Positions 31,001 through 38,885 of a stretch of DNA of 64,000 nucleotides are shown piece after piece. The position numbers and the translations under genes are program-made. The DNA is from Corbicula japonica (taxonomy: Eukaryota; Mollusca; Bivalvia; Venerida; Cyrenidae). Where the stretch lies: the NCBI GenBank assembly GCA_038501625.1, contig JAZAYU010000258.1, positions 499,001-563,000 on the forward strand, written 5' to 3'. Position 1 is the stretch's first letter. Each line of letters begins with the position of its first letter. The notes below the pieces were generated by a model, which was not told the origin of the DNA, did no database searches, and saw only the letters and a program-made list of their open reading frames with translations.

Positions 31001-33776
31001 ACATCGTGGCTTTTTACTGTTCGATTCACCATTATTTGTCTTCTTCGAAGTAGCGAAAAATGACCGATGACCTTTATTTTCACTTTTGTTACTCTTTTTC
31101 TCAGAACCACTAGCTAGACCATGTATTGTCTCTGACGCAGTCATATAATACTGTGCCTCTTTATTAACCTACTGTCTTAGTGTCTCTACACTTTCTTCTT
31201 CGGCATTCTCTTCTATCCATCGATGATACCTGGTCAGCATTTGTTCATTCATTTTACGTTGAAGACGCAAATATAAGACTCTATTGTCCAAGTCACTGTC
31301 TCTACCTGCTTCCTTTAAATTAATGACAGCAATTTCCAAAATGTCTGCAAACCTTTCAATGCTTTTAGCACTGTCCTCCTTCATTGGAGGGAATTTCTCC
31401 AATTCTTCCAAATAACCTGCTATTTGTCTTCTAGTTCCTCCAAATTTTCTCTCTAGACGTTCTTTTGCTGCATCATAGCTTGCTGCGGAATGACCCAAGT
31501 TTTCAATGGCCTTAAGTGCCTCTCCTGTCAGGTAAGACCTCAGCTGTAGTAATTTGTACTCAGTTGTAGCCGGAGCTCTGTCTATGCAAGCGGTGAACGC
31601 GGCCTTCCACGACTCGTATGTTCGCTTGTCACCCGAGAATGTAGGGACAGAAATCCTTTTCAACTGCCGCCACATATTTTTTCCGAACCCTTCACCCGCA
31701 TCTGTACTTAAGGAGCTGGAGGATTTAGCTAACTGAATAGCATCATATACTCTTTGGTGAGTTTCACTGTAAATTCTATCTAAAGTCTCCAATTCTTCAG
31801 CAACCTTCACTTCATTCTCACGGTCCCCCGCTTGCCGATGCAATTCTGATAAAGTTGCTAATAAGTCCACTAACGAATCTTCAATAACGTCCAGCTTATG
31901 CTGATACTCACGAATTTCGTTTTTATCCAGTAATTCGGTGTCCAAGCACTGAAGTAACCTGTTCTTGGTTTTTGTGAACGAAGTTTTCAATTTTGTTTTT
32001 TCTAATTTCAAGTCCACAATTCTGTTTTGCAAGTCACTAGGCACTGATGGACAGTCTTTCTAACCACCATCCATGTTGACTAATTGGTGTATTTAACCCG
32101 ACTTCTATACAAAGAATGTTCTATCCGAAATGAATACTATCCGAAATTGTCCACTTTAGCACTTCCGATATGGCGAACGATGCTAATAGCTGTTTTTCTG
32201 CGACCACACAACCTCGCTCTGCTACCATAAAATGTTACTTATTAAAATTAACTATAAATAACTATAATTCTTGGTGTCTTTTATTCTTTTTATTCCGAAA
32301 TCTTTTTTGTCGAACCACGTGTAAATTTATCGAATACTGTATTTTTTAATCTAATCGAACTATTCTCTTTTTTGACCGGCTCGGTCAAAGCGGAACCCTA
32401 TACAACATGCTGATTCGTTGGATAGTTGTAATAAACAGTATAGGTAAAGCAGATGTTGTTAAGAAAATAATATCAAATGAGTGTTAAAGCAGTGTTAGCT
32501 TTCATTGTGTTAACAGATCATATTATTAAGGCAGCGCTAGACACACTCTTTAGCAATTATAAAATAAAAACTGTGAACGTCGTACAACACGATAAATATG
32601 TAATGTTTAAGGATCTGTTTGTCTGAGCTTGATAATGGGTTTTCATGAAAATTCACATAGTCTAGCGCCTAGTTGTGCACAAATCAGTATTTACAGAAGT
32701 ACATGTATCCATTACACATATATATTCATATTTAAACGATGGTTTGTACATTACGATAAAGAAAAGTATTCTTTGGACAATATGGTTGTCGACAATATAT
32801 ATCTTTTAATAATACTCTTCCAGGTCCCACTTTGGTGTCATATATGATTACATATGTATACAAAGTGTAATAATAACTATATATAAATCTTGCAAACAAA
32901 CAATATCGCCGTTGGCAAATTAATCCTATTGGTGTCAAGAAAAAAAATATATTATCAAAAAAAGAAAGAAATATTGGTCTAATAAGAATCAATTAAGAAT
33001 CATATACCATTTATACAGAAGAAAAATATTTCATTAAAGGTTCACGTGGATGAATGTATTATTTTTGGAATTAAATAATAAAAATTTTACAATACATAAC
33101 AAACTTCACTTCAGCATTTTAAGTCAATAATAAGCTAAACTAAATGTTTCAATTGTTTTCAGAATGGAAAAACAGCTTTCGATCCTTTGACACTGTCTGC
33201 AGACTTTGATCAGCTTGCAAGTGAACAGAAGAAAAAAGTCCTTGAGATAAGAAATTATTTCGAAAACCACCTTTCCGAGCAATTCTACAAGGTATTGTAA
33301 TTGTTTCCAGCTTTAACAACAATGATGACATATCCATTATGTAATTATATTTATTAAATGTCTAGCTGTTTAAGAAAAATATATTTGAAATCAAACCAAA
33401 GCATATAGCATTGACAAGCATTTACTTAAAAATCTAAGAAAACATCCATCAAATGAATGTATAAAACTATTATATCTTATAGGTCGGTTCAAGTATAATT
33501 GAAAAGGATATGGGGCTAGATCAACATGGACATGCACGTGAAAGCATAGTTAGATACATAGAAAAATGCATTAAAATCTGCTGGCGGATGTGCAGGCATG
33601 ATCCTCCAGTCCATATCGAGTTCTTAGAGACAGAAGGGGATCAACCATATGACACAAACATGTTCAAGCCTTATACAAAGACAGGAAAGCATCTTGACTT
33701 CGTGGTATGGCCAGCAGTGTACCTGCATGAAAACGGTCCCATGTTGGCTAAAGGCGTAGCACAGGGACGAAAATAA
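9887..33776 (+). CDS. Mieap/SPATA18-like protein gene, 13 exons (full gene model)
   Basis: Spliced model: 9887-10017, 11036-11077, 13091-13132, 14064-14162, 14300-14374, 15052-15144, 17237-17491, 18848-19040, 19824-19970, 21026-21289, 25744-25944, 33163-33291, 33483-33776. Every junction has AG/GT ends and phases agree (phase 2 through exon 7, phase 0 afterwards), giving about 654 codons. Residues 1-246 are mostly coiled coil; about 246-310 and 515-654 match my knowledge of the Mitochondria-eating protein C-terminal domain (NRPTKLAEEFSELYDNEW, then ICWRMCRHDPP, VVWPAVYLHENGP, LAKGVAQG). In vertebrates Mieap acts in p53-linked mitochondrial quality control; a function for this molluscan-type paralogue is only inferred. 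The ATG at 9887 is the first in exon 1, but an upstream exon is possible. Oddity: in-frame TAA at 18858-18860, avoidable by an acceptor at 18907. Introns 10 and 11 hold nested transposons. Confidence 0.85.
10140..10840. repeat. Mollusc-type dispersed repeat with diverged 145-170 bp tandem units (intron 1)
   Basis: It starts with a GC-rich cue (GACGTCAGCGTTAGCG, GCGTCGGCGTCC). Then GAAACTACTT/AGG-type words recur at about 10205, 10346, 10514 and 10674, each followed by ATCAACTT or TTCAACTTCAAACTT. About four to five diverged units are visible, with no coding potential. Confidence 0.6.
11036..11077 (+). CDS. Mieap-like gene exon 2
   Basis: TTTTCAG acceptor and GTAAGT donor; 42 nt, phase 2 in and out. 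Encodes LKEQLCFSNQALN, continuing the coiled coil. Too short to show as an open reading frame; recognised by splice sites and phase. Confidence 0.8.
11190..11345 (+). repeat. tRNA-Lys-like SINE relic (intron 2)
   Basis: About 11267-11330 reads like a decayed lysine-tRNA 5' half: TCCCGGCTAGATTAGTCG, then ATAGAGCGTAAGACTTTATT and GGATCGTG. The A box is mutated and the B box is lost. The segment upstream (ATCGGTAACCGGTGT, TATCAGGGTTATCCG) recurs in similar form at 49658-49720, which argues for a dispersed tRNA-derived family rather than a tRNA gene. Confidence 0.6.
11490..11700 (+). pseudogene. Penelope-like RT C-terminal relic (intron 2)
   Basis: The frame reads NVCNDVKDFIEHNLCITEIL, matching NNVNDFNERNLCITEKLL in the nearly complete element at 39.3-41.9 kb, followed by a degraded KQ-Y-K-FERF stretch. 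It is a short diverged fragment of the same retroelement group, in the same orientation as the host gene. Confidence 0.7.
11866..12120 (+). repeat. R1 dispersed repeat copy (intron 2)
   Basis: Shares collinear words with the 43-44 kb array: TGCATTTCCATTACTGCCCA, GGCTCAATCAAACTGAGCCT, TCGTGTTCGGTTGC, TACATTCAATCAGG, GTTATCAGTTACGT and AGTACTTCTAAAATTACT. Lacks the 5' start of the unit. Confidence 0.75.
12180..13090. other. Rest of intron 2; nothing recognised
   Basis: AT-rich intron sequence with no repeat or exon that I can name. Confidence 0.4.
13091..13132 (+). CDS. Mieap-like gene exon 3
   Basis: TTTTTTTCAG acceptor and AG/GTAAAA donor; 42 nt, the same length and phase as exon 2, encoding LQEQINQSKQNSG. 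The equal length and the shared LKEQ/LQEQ start suggest exons 2 and 3 arose by duplication of a coiled-coil exon (inference). Confidence 0.8.
14064..14162 (+). CDS. Mieap-like gene exon 4 (coiled coil)
   Basis: TTTTGTAG acceptor and GTAAGT donor; 99 nt, phase 2. Encodes a Glu/Lys-rich helix (AIELQKGIEELKMQYEKELE) with clear heptad spacing. Confidence 0.85.
14300..14374 (+). CDS. Mieap-like gene exon 5
   Basis: ATCTTGCAG acceptor and GTAAGT donor; 75 nt, phase 2. Encodes ESNMAKHENDVIMYWKGIV and a charged end; helical coil continues. Confidence 0.85.
15052..15144 (+). CDS. Mieap-like gene exon 6
   Basis: TTTTCTTGCAG acceptor and GTAGGT donor; 93 nt, phase 2. Encodes KLALQQGIVHKDNDKKNLRE followed by a short helix. 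Confidence 0.85.
16158..16206. repeat. (ATC/ATG)n simple repeat
   Basis: Interrupted ATC trinucleotides with recurring CATGATCGTCATC. Confidence 0.9.
16635..16706. repeat. 36-bp tandem duplication
   Basis: Two identical copies beginning GTGTATGCCTGATATT and ending TTATGTACAT. No divergence is seen, so the event is recent. Confidence 0.9.
17237..17491 (+). CDS. Mieap-like gene exon 7 (main coiled coil)
   Basis: ATCCTTTTAG acceptor and GTAAGT donor; 255 nt, phase 2. A continuous heptad-type helix (FKTRINNLEKDIGALKVEKV, later IQLLQTDLNNHITTIKSLEK). It is the longest coil exon of the gene. Confidence 0.9.
17640..18275 (+). mobile_element. LINE 3' fragment (intron 7)
   Basis: Encodes the end of a LINE ORF2: LINIWETPRICKYQV and a C-x2-C zinc-binding tail RFCTTCEGKLEDEFHYL, with a premature TAA at 17881. 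Then comes the further decayed tail and a 3' end AATAAAAGG..TTGACTTGACTTG typical of non-LTR elements that end in a short microsatellite. Severely 5'-truncated; clade not assigned. Confidence 0.7.
18276..18847. other. Rest of intron 7; nothing certain
   Basis: A TTGTTGTAG acceptor-like site at about 18346 keeps exon 7's phase open for about 20 codons, but no good donor follows, so I did not call an exon. Confidence 0.35.
18848..19040 (+). CDS. Mieap-like gene exon 8, start of conserved domain, with in-frame TAA
   Basis: ATCTTTAG acceptor, GTATAT donor, phase 2 in and phase 0 out. Encodes the domain start NNPNIADLSDENRPTKLAEE and SELYDNEWRDAFEV. In the phase set by exon 7 the fifth codon of the exon is TAA (18858-18860). 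An acceptor after CTCAG at 18907 keeps the same phase and would join the coil directly to SDENRPTKL, so the stop may be skipped. Otherwise this copy is disabled or the base call is wrong. Confidence 0.75.
19824..19970 (+). CDS. Mieap-like gene exon 9
   Basis: TTTTTTAG acceptor and CAG/GTACAG donor; 147 nt, phase 0 both sides. Encodes SASQLCYDTSRHHMDAIKSS, helical, then an acidic end. Confidence 0.8.
20317..20390 (-). repeat. Penelope 3'-tail fragment (intron 9)
   Basis: On the minus strand this matches the end of the 39.3-42.4 kb element: CTGTGTGGAGAGGCTGTGTC, then ATGTGGCCATTCCTGATAT. A further TATTCCTGATATGCATAT word lies at about 20940 on the plus strand. Confidence 0.6.
20391..21025. other. 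Rest of intron 9; nothing recognised
   Basis: AT-rich DNA; only the short Penelope-end word at about 20940 was noticed. Confidence 0.35.
21026..21289 (+). CDS. Mieap-like gene exon 10 (acidic linker)
   Basis: Two in-frame acceptors (TACAG before 21026 or GAACAG before 21035) and an ATG/GTAAGA donor; phase 0. The sequence is rich in Asn, Asp and Lys (GNSNDNSVRENTPDG, DNRPKDDNAKHQ) and probably disordered. It resembles exon 11 in composition and in the word TPD. Confidence 0.75.
21371..23128. other. Intron 10 left part; no gene recognised
   Basis: No supported exon. Minus-strand open frames at 22175-22463 (two frames, including a basic stretch YRKVLKASKERRLLQSHLR) look transposon-like but could not be assigned. 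Confidence 0.35.
23320..23616 (-). pseudogene. hAT transposase BED-finger relic
   Basis: The 98-codon frame contains VKENLDTSKATCRICFKTYY followed by SNKG, the C-x2-C half of a BED zinc finger as found at the N terminus of hAT transposases. The downstream histidines are not recognisable, and no catalytic domain follows. Read as the surviving first-exon relic of the element's transposase. Confidence 0.55.
23795..24810. repeat. Seven tandem 145-bp units
   Basis: The word GTGGTCAAGGCCACTG starts at 23945, 24090, 24235, 24380, 24525 and 24670, an exact 145-bp period. A diverged first unit begins near 23795 and the last is truncated by 4 bp at 24811. Units differ by only a few bases, so they have been homogenised recently. 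Each contains TGACCTTGACCTTTGACC. Confidence 0.95.
24821..24862. repeat. (GACC)n microsatellite
   Basis: About ten GACC tetramers with a single CTAC interruption, at the 3' side of the tandem core. Confidence 0.95.
25138..25743. other. Intron 10 right part; nothing recognised
   Basis: AT-rich intron DNA up to the exon 11 acceptor; no repeat or exon identified. Confidence 0.35.
25744..25944 (+). CDS. Mieap-like gene exon 11 (acidic linker)
   Basis: TGTTTTAG acceptor and ATG/GTAATA donor; 201 nt, phase 0 both sides. Encodes DSDDNKIGKDLYTDGERSNT and a Lys/Asn-rich end. It is flanked by the two largest transposon-bearing introns. Like exon 10 it could be skipped without changing frame. Confidence 0.8.
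26280..26454 (-). repeat. BEL/Pao 3' LTR
   Basis: 175 bp, plus-strand ends TGTTACTT and TACAACA. Matches the other LTR except at four positions. Confidence 0.95.
26455..26467 (-). other. Polypurine tract
   Basis: Minus-strand AAAGAGAGGGGGA abuts the 3' LTR exactly, as needed for plus-strand priming. Confidence 0.9.
26470..27124. repeat. BEL 3' non-coding region with a 75-bp-spaced repeat
   Basis: No env-like frame. A near-perfect 35-bp word beginning AGCGAAGGGATTATTATGCC occurs twice (about 26813 and 26888). Confidence 0.7.
27125..28389 (-). pseudogene. BEL/Pao integrase region
   Basis: A linker (27919-28389) is joined by a one-base frameshift near 28025 to the integrase. Zinc-binding HHCC residues lie in KHFHDVNNHSG and CCTECRR. 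The DDE triad lies in SVDFGGPF, MLSDNGLNFVG and GVHEIMIKAAKRAI. TGA at 27527-27529 interrupts the frame between the first and second acidic residues. The 3' end runs into a 13-G tract (about 27127-27139), probably slipped. Confidence 0.9.
28417..29343 (-). pseudogene. BEL/Pao RT thumb and RNase H
   Basis: RT connection, then the Pao-type block FFLKKIASLFDPLGFLAPF. The RNase H acidic positions are visible in TFVDASSTAYG, CQELMATVLGLRL, FWSDSMNVLHWI and NPADYVSRG. It continues the RT after the frameshift near 29390. Confidence 0.85.
29381..30100 (-). pseudogene. BEL/Pao reverse transcriptase
   Basis: RT fingers and palm: YLPHFTVVRPDK, VRIVFDASAKHNSLSLND, VFGVNASPFLAQLV and the catalytic YMDDGMDS. 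The frame breaks just after YMDD at an A-run near 29390, where one extra base moves the rest of RT into the next frame. Confidence 0.9.
30131..31144 (-). pseudogene. BEL/Pao zinc knuckles and aspartic protease
   Basis: Two zinc-binding motifs: CVVCDENHIILNC and the canonical CX2CX4HX4C knuckle CFRCLRNNHRGSDC. Then comes a retropepsin-like segment with the active-site motif ALLDEGSSKSYL and the DUF1758-type follow-up (KVDLLIGLDN). Ends at TGA 30131-30133, in frame with the RT segment, at a place where BEL proteins usually keep tryptophan. Confidence 0.85.
31169..32074 (-). pseudogene. BEL/Pao gag (capsid-type, DUF1759-like)
   Basis: The N-terminal part is a coiled region (DKNEIREYQHKLDVIEDSLV). 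The body carries the BEL gag signature: ISVPTFSGDKRTYESWKAAF, LLQLRSYLTGEALKAIENLG and ERLERKFGG. An ATG at 32072-32074 is in frame but is followed after four codons by TAG (32060-32062). The frame also ends at TAG 31169-31171, after which the next gag segment continues in the same frame, so both stops look like point mutations. Confidence 0.85.
32215..32227 (-). other. Primer-binding site
   Basis: Minus-strand TGGTAGCAGAGCG lies five bases inside the 5' LTR; TGG complements the CCA end of a tRNA. I did not assign the tRNA species. Confidence 0.75.
32233..32407 (-). repeat. BEL/Pao 5' LTR
   Basis: 175 bp, same ends as the 3' LTR. On the minus strand it begins TGTTGTATAGGG and ends AAGTAACA. 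It should carry the element's promoter. Confidence 0.95.
32408..33162. other. Intron 11 right part; nothing recognised
   Basis: AT-rich DNA between the BEL element and exon 12. Confidence 0.35.
33163..33291 (+). CDS. Mieap-like gene exon 12
   Basis: TTGTTTTCAG acceptor and AAG/GTATTG donor; 129 nt, phase 0. Encodes FDPLTLSADFDQLASEQKKK and a helix ending in FENHLSEQFYK. A damaged copy lies on the other strand at about 45446-45565. Confidence 0.85.
33483..33776 (+). CDS. Mieap-like gene exon 13 (last exon, domain end)
   Basis: TATCTTATAG acceptor, phase 0, stop TAA at 33774-33776. Encodes the most diagnostic block of the family: YIEKCIKICWRMCRHDPP, MFKPYTKTGKHLDFVVWPA, VYLHENGPMLAKGVAQG. Its damaged paralogue lies at 44840-45130 on the minus strand. 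Confidence 0.9.
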   Translation, partial: VGSSIIEKDMGLDQHGHARESIVRYIEKCIKICWRMCRHDPPVHIEFLETEGDQPYDTNMFKPYTKTGKHLDFVVWPAVYLHENGPMLAKGVAQGRK

Positions 33777-35040
33777 GACGTTTTGCTATTATCAGGGTTT
33801 CCATTTAACCCGGAAAACAACCCTATGACTATGGCAATTTACAAAAAGAATCAAACTGACCCCTATAATTGTAGCAGAGTGGTCATTTTTTCCTTAGATA
33901 AGGGTACTTTGGCTTTTAAATGTCAGAATTCCCTCAAAATGAACAAAATGACACATGCGATTCAGCAGCCAGTGGAACCCTTACTATTTTGTCTTTACAT
34001 AGGCAATGCATTTTGCCAACAATCGTGAAATATGTCTTCTCTTTATCATACCGGTATATAGGGTTTATATCTTGTAAGATGGACCAGGTGCTGCTTCATC
34101 AAGTTGCGGAAAAAACGGTCATTTTAAACTTTTGTTTTCGGTGTTTTGAGGTGCGATTTCTGTAACTATGTACATCATTGTGAAAAATGATTGACCAGTG
34201 ACAACTCCGTTAACCAATGAGAGTTCATGCATCACAAGCTTACAAAACTCCGTTAGAAATGATTTCGGTATGATTTATGACATAAACCGACATACGAACA
34301 GACAAAATTATCACTGCATGTCAACAAATTTTTATTATTAAGGACGTTAAATAGTGTCAAAGCAATGCATCAAACGATTTTCAGTACTCGGTTATATCTT
34401 CTCCTTTTCCCTGCAAAGTAATTCCCATTCTGCTTCATGGACCGGTCCATTTCTTTACCCCAGCCATATTCACTAGCCCTCGCGAATTTATTAAAAGTCT
34501 GTGCTAATGTTTCACATGTTGCCAGGGGAAAAATTAAATTTTCCGATAGAGCTTACAGATTTATGCAGATTATCTGATCTATGGAGCATTTTGCTGTAAA
34601 ACGCATAACTTCAAGATTGCGACTGAAAATTCTGTTTTTAAATCGCGATAAAATGTTAATTATCCCTTCTACCATTTCAAAAATCAATGGTTAGGTGCAG
34701 AATTCATTTGGCTTTAAAAATCAGCCAATATTCTTTTCCAAGAATTAATCAAAACTTGCGCAAATAATAATTACTTACATAGCTGTCAAATATGAAATAC
34801 CGAGTCTGCTCCTTGATGTGCCTTCCGCACCTGGCTCTGCCGGTTGACGGGTGTGGTTAAGGTTTGTAAAAACGAATAAAAACATCGTTATATATGTCAA
34901 TTATATTAGCGGTATTGGTTAAACAATTTTTTAAATAATTTTTTGTAACAACCTTTACAGTTGATCAGATTTCAAAAATTTTACCAATAATTAATTTATA
35001 GTTAACCCGAAAATCGATGAATCATATCTTCATCTCTTTT
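33777..35040. other. 3' flank of the Mieap-like gene; no gene recognised
   Basis: Presumably contains the 3' UTR. The only AATAAA-type word noticed nearby is at about 34873, so the end of the transcript is not placed. Open frames at 33783-34165 are not supported. Confidence 0.4.
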
Positions 35041-35424
35041 TCTAACAAAATGCAAAACATCTCACAAATATGATGGTGATTTTAATGCACGAATGGCTGA
35101 TGCCGATGATTTTACTGTCATGGATGTTAATATTCCACAATTTAATGAATATTCACATGTTTTTCATAACACAGTTACATCACATAGGCACTCATCAGAT
35201 TCTGGTTTTTAACGCTCGGGGTAAAGAGCTGTTTCAATTTTGTAAAATTAATCATATAATGTTTCCATACTAAATGGTCGTTTGGAAAATGGGGACTTCA
35301 CTTTTATTGATACAACAGATTGTAGTGTTGTTGATTATTTTCTGGCATCAAAGGCTATTTTTGAAATTGTAAACTATTATTGTGTGGATGACAGGAGTGA
35401 TTGTAAACATTTACCATTGATTTG

Positions 35425-36214
35425 TTACTTTAACATTGACGTTGTAAATGGTACTAATGTCTCACGTGTAAATGCTAATGAAGAGACGAAAACATTTAAG
35501 AAGTTTACCAATAGGGATGATCAAGTTAATTATAGAAGTAACATTGAAAATAGTATTGCTCTTGGTAGTTTTGATAGAATTGATATATGTTTTGATAACC
35601 CGTCTGTGAGTGTTGATAAAGTACTTATTGATTTTGAGAATCTTATTTTAATGACATGAAAAAAACAAGATGTACAAAACGGGTATTATCAAATGTTCGA
35701 AATAAATGGTTCGATCATAACTGTAAACAAGCAAAACAGGAGAAAAACAGAAAATTAAGGAAATTTAGAACAAGTAAAAGTGTAAACAATTTAAATGATT
35801 ATTTGATTTCTAAACGTTTCTTACTTTAACATTGACGTTGTAAATGGTACTAATGTCTCACGTGTAAATGCTAATGAAGAGACGAAAACATTTTCTAAGT
35901 TTACCAATAAGGATGATCAAGTTAATTATAGAAGTAACATTGAAAATAGTATTGCTCTTGGTAATTTTGATACAATTGATATATGTTTTGATAACCCGTC
36001 TGTGAGTGTTGATAAACTACTTATTGATTTTGAGAATCTTATTTTAATGACATGAAAAAAAACAAGATGGTCAAAAAGGGTATTATCAAATGTTCGAAAT
36101 AAATGGTTCGATCAAAACTGTAAACAAGCAAAACAGGAGAAAAACAGAAAATTAAGGAAATTTAGAGCAAGTAAAAGTGTTTACAATTTAAATGATTACT
36201 TGATTTCTAAACGT
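35425..36214 (+). repeat. Internal tandem duplication inside the LINE, about 397 bp
   Basis: Unit 1 starts TTACTTTAACATTGACG at 35425 and unit 2 at 35821. The copies remain almost identical, through TGTTCGAAATAAATGGTTCG, to TGATTTCTAAACGT. The repeat falls between endonuclease and RT. Confidence 0.9.
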
Positions 36215-36517
36215 ACGTATAACGACTTATGCCGAGAGAAGAGGAAAATCTTTGATATAAATATAATTGAAGGACTTTCAAGTTCTTTTAACAATCCGAG
36301 AGAATTTTGGTCAAAACTAAAACAAACGCAAAATGAACCTTAACCTATTTCAAAGATTTCCACTAAAAATTGGTATAATCACTTCAAATCGGTTTTCCAA
36401 GATAATTACAATGAATCTTTACAAAGTGAAACCTCTGATGATGTAGATGAAGAATTTGACAATCTAAATGATGTTGAACAGTCAGTATTTAATTCATTAA
36501 TTTCGGATTGTGAAATC

Positions 36518-37411
36518 GTGGCTTGTATTACAGAATTGAAACTTAAGAAATCAGTTGCAGGCGATTTATTACCGGAACATATTATTTATGCTATGGAACC
36601 TCTATTACCTTACATAAGGAAATTATTCAATAGAATTTTTGTTTCTGGAAATTTCCCTGATATGTGGTCACTTTCAGTTCTTATTCCTATTTACAAGAAA
36701 TGTTCCTTTAATATCCCTGATAATTTTAGAGGTATTGCATTACTAAATACTTTGAGCAAAATCTACGTTAATGTCTTAAATAAACGGATTACGTTCTTTG
36801 CGAATGCGTACGACAGAATTACGGAAGCACAGGCAGGCTTTCGCGAAGGCTATTCTACCATTGATAACGGATTTATTTTGTACTCTATGGTAAACAAACA
36901 ATTGTCTTAAAGGGGACGAAAACTCTACCTAGCATTTGTTGACTTTAAGAAAGCGTTTGATAGCGTTAATATTGTACAATATTCTTTACCAACACGGAAT
37001 AAAGGGTCGCCTCCTTAACTCTATGAAAGGTATATACCGCTCCGTGAAAACATGTGTCCGTAACCATGCTGATTTTAGCGATACATTTGATTGTCCTATT
37101 GGTTTACGTCAAGGTTGTAACTTAAAGCCAATTTTATTTTCGCTGTTTATAAATGAATTACACGAGGTTATGAAAAAGAGTGGTTTGAGTGGTATACAGC
37201 TCACTCCAGATTTTGCTCACTTATGTTATTATTTGCGGATGATGTTGCATTGACAGCTGACACGGTCATCGGTCTACAAAGGCAATTAAATATTTTACAT
37301 GATTACTGTACCGACTGGAAACTAATTGTTAATATTGAAAAAACTAAAAATGTAGTATTTAGAAATGGTGGCCCTTTGTCCAGGAATGAAAAACGGTTTT
37401 ACAACAATTAA
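36518..37411 (+). pseudogene. LINE reverse transcriptase core
   Basis: Three frame-broken pieces (36518-36910, 36936-37253, 37223-37411) carry RT motifs from the finger region through FADD. The piece after the TAA at 36908 continues in frame with LYLAFVDFKKAF. Confidence 0.85.
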
Positions 37412-37599
37412 GAATTAGAAACTGTTAGTGGCTTTTGTTATGTAGGTATGTTTTTTAGTAATCAACTATCCTTGTATAAAATGGCAGAAAATATGGCAGA
37501 AAAGGCAAAGCGTATTTTGGTAACATTGTTATCCTCTCTACACCATCTACACCCATTGCCGAGGAGTGTATTTTTTTAATTATTTGATGCAAAAAGTCT

Positions 37600-38380
37600 A
37601 TGTATTGTATAGAAAAAGTACATTTATATGCATGTAAGAGATATATGTCGGCACCGCTGCAAGATTGTAATGCCGCAGTGCTTGGAGACTGTGCTCGTTA
37701 CCCTTTACATATTATTTCTTCGAAACGATGTATTAAGTATCGGCTAAAAAATTTGTCGATGCCCTCTAATAGATATGTGAAAAAGTGCTACATGTATACT
37801 ATGTTATTACATTACGATAGTTTAGGATATTCGAATTGGGTTACATCTGTGAAAAGAAATTTATATAGGAACGGGTTTGGTTACATTTGGGAAGCACAAT
37901 CAGTTGAAACTTCGGTATTGTTTCTTTACCAATATTCACAGAGATTAAAGGACCAATATCTAGAACAATGGTCAGAAGAATGTAAACAAAACTTGAAGCT
38001 TTCATCATATTCCTTGTTTAAAACAAATTTTAAGTTCTAAAGGTATCTCGAAATAATTGATATTAAAAAGTTAGATTCTATTTTTCCTCTTTAAGAACAT
38101 CATCGCATTCACTTCTTATAGAAAAAGGCAGACATATTGGTTTAGCAAGAGAGCAAAGAACCTGCTTCTATTGTAATAATCAAATTGAAAATGAGAATCA
38201 TTTTATACTTGTGTGCCCATTTTATAAATCATTACGCGAAAGATATATTGATAAGAAATATTATATGAATCCAAATCTCCATAAATTTAATATTCTTATG
38301 TCTTCTCTAAACGATCAAACTATTAAAAGTCTGGCATCATTTATTTACCATAGCTTTGTTCTCCGTTCAACTGTTGTATA
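37600..38380 (+). pseudogene. LINE ORF2 C-terminal region
   Basis: The frame at 37600-38040 (CNAAVLGDCARYPLHIISSK, YVKKCYMYTMLLHYDSLG) is the post-RT region of mollusc LINEs. After a stop and frame change, 38130-38380 encodes the C-x2-C...H...C zinc motif. Confidence 0.75.
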
Positions 38381-38885
38381 ATTCATATAGCTCATTAAGA
38401 ATGTCAGGTGATGATACATAATGGATATTGTCGTAGTAACAATATTTTTTGCATTTTGGTGCATTTAATGTGCTTTACTATATCATGAAGCTGCTTTATT
38501 ATTGTACTGTTGATAGGTTTTGTTTTCTCGCTCAGATACCTTGCTTTTCGTTTCGACAAGGCTGAGTGAGTTGTTTGCCCTTATTGGCCTTATTCAAAGA
38601 CCTCCTTTTGAACAGTATTACTGAATCTGCCAAGCTTTTCTTCAAACATAATATTGTGTTAATAATTTTCTGCAATTTAAAGCTGGTATAGCAAATTATA
38701 TTTTCTATTTAATAAGTATTCAACTTAATATTTCCTTATATCGAATGTTAAATTATGGAATGTTAAAACAATTGTGTGATCACTTGTACTGAAATAGCTA
38801 TATCATGTTGTATTGGTGTATTTGTGTATAGGCCGGAGGCCTGCATCACAATAAACTATTGATATTAAAATTTCGTTCATGCTTA

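Larger units (their letters stand above)
26280..32407 (-). mobile_element. BEL/Pao LTR retrotransposon, full length, disabled (intron 11)
   Basis: Two 175-bp LTRs, a primer-binding site, a polypurine tract and one long gag-pol frame in BEL order: gag, zinc knuckles and protease, RT, RNase H, integrase. The LTRs differ at 4 of 175 positions. The coding frame has in-frame stops at 32060-32062, 31169-31171, 30131-30133 and 27527-27529, and frameshifts near 29390 and 28025. No env-like frame lies between integrase and the 3' LTR. The five bases on each side (TTCCT and TGCTG) do not match, so no target duplication is visible. Reverse to the host gene. Confidence 0.95.
35045..38885 (+). mobile_element. 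LINE (CR1/L2/jockey-like), 5'-truncated and disabled
   Basis: Encodes an APE-type endonuclease end (GDFNAR, then DCSVVDYFLASK with an altered SDH box SDCKHLPL), an RT and a C-terminal zinc motif. RT: LKLKKSVAGDLLPEHI, FRGIALLNTLSKIYVNVLN, LAFVDFKKAFDSVN, GLRQGC and the catalytic LLFADDVAL. The tail is RTCFYCNNQIENENHFIL..CPFY, with stop at 38380. Breaks: frame changes near 35210 and 35275, an internal duplication, TAA at 36908-36910, frameshifts near 36980 and 37220, and TAA at 37409-37411. The 3' end reads AGGCCTGCATCACAATAAAC. Clade not assigned. Confidence 0.85.
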
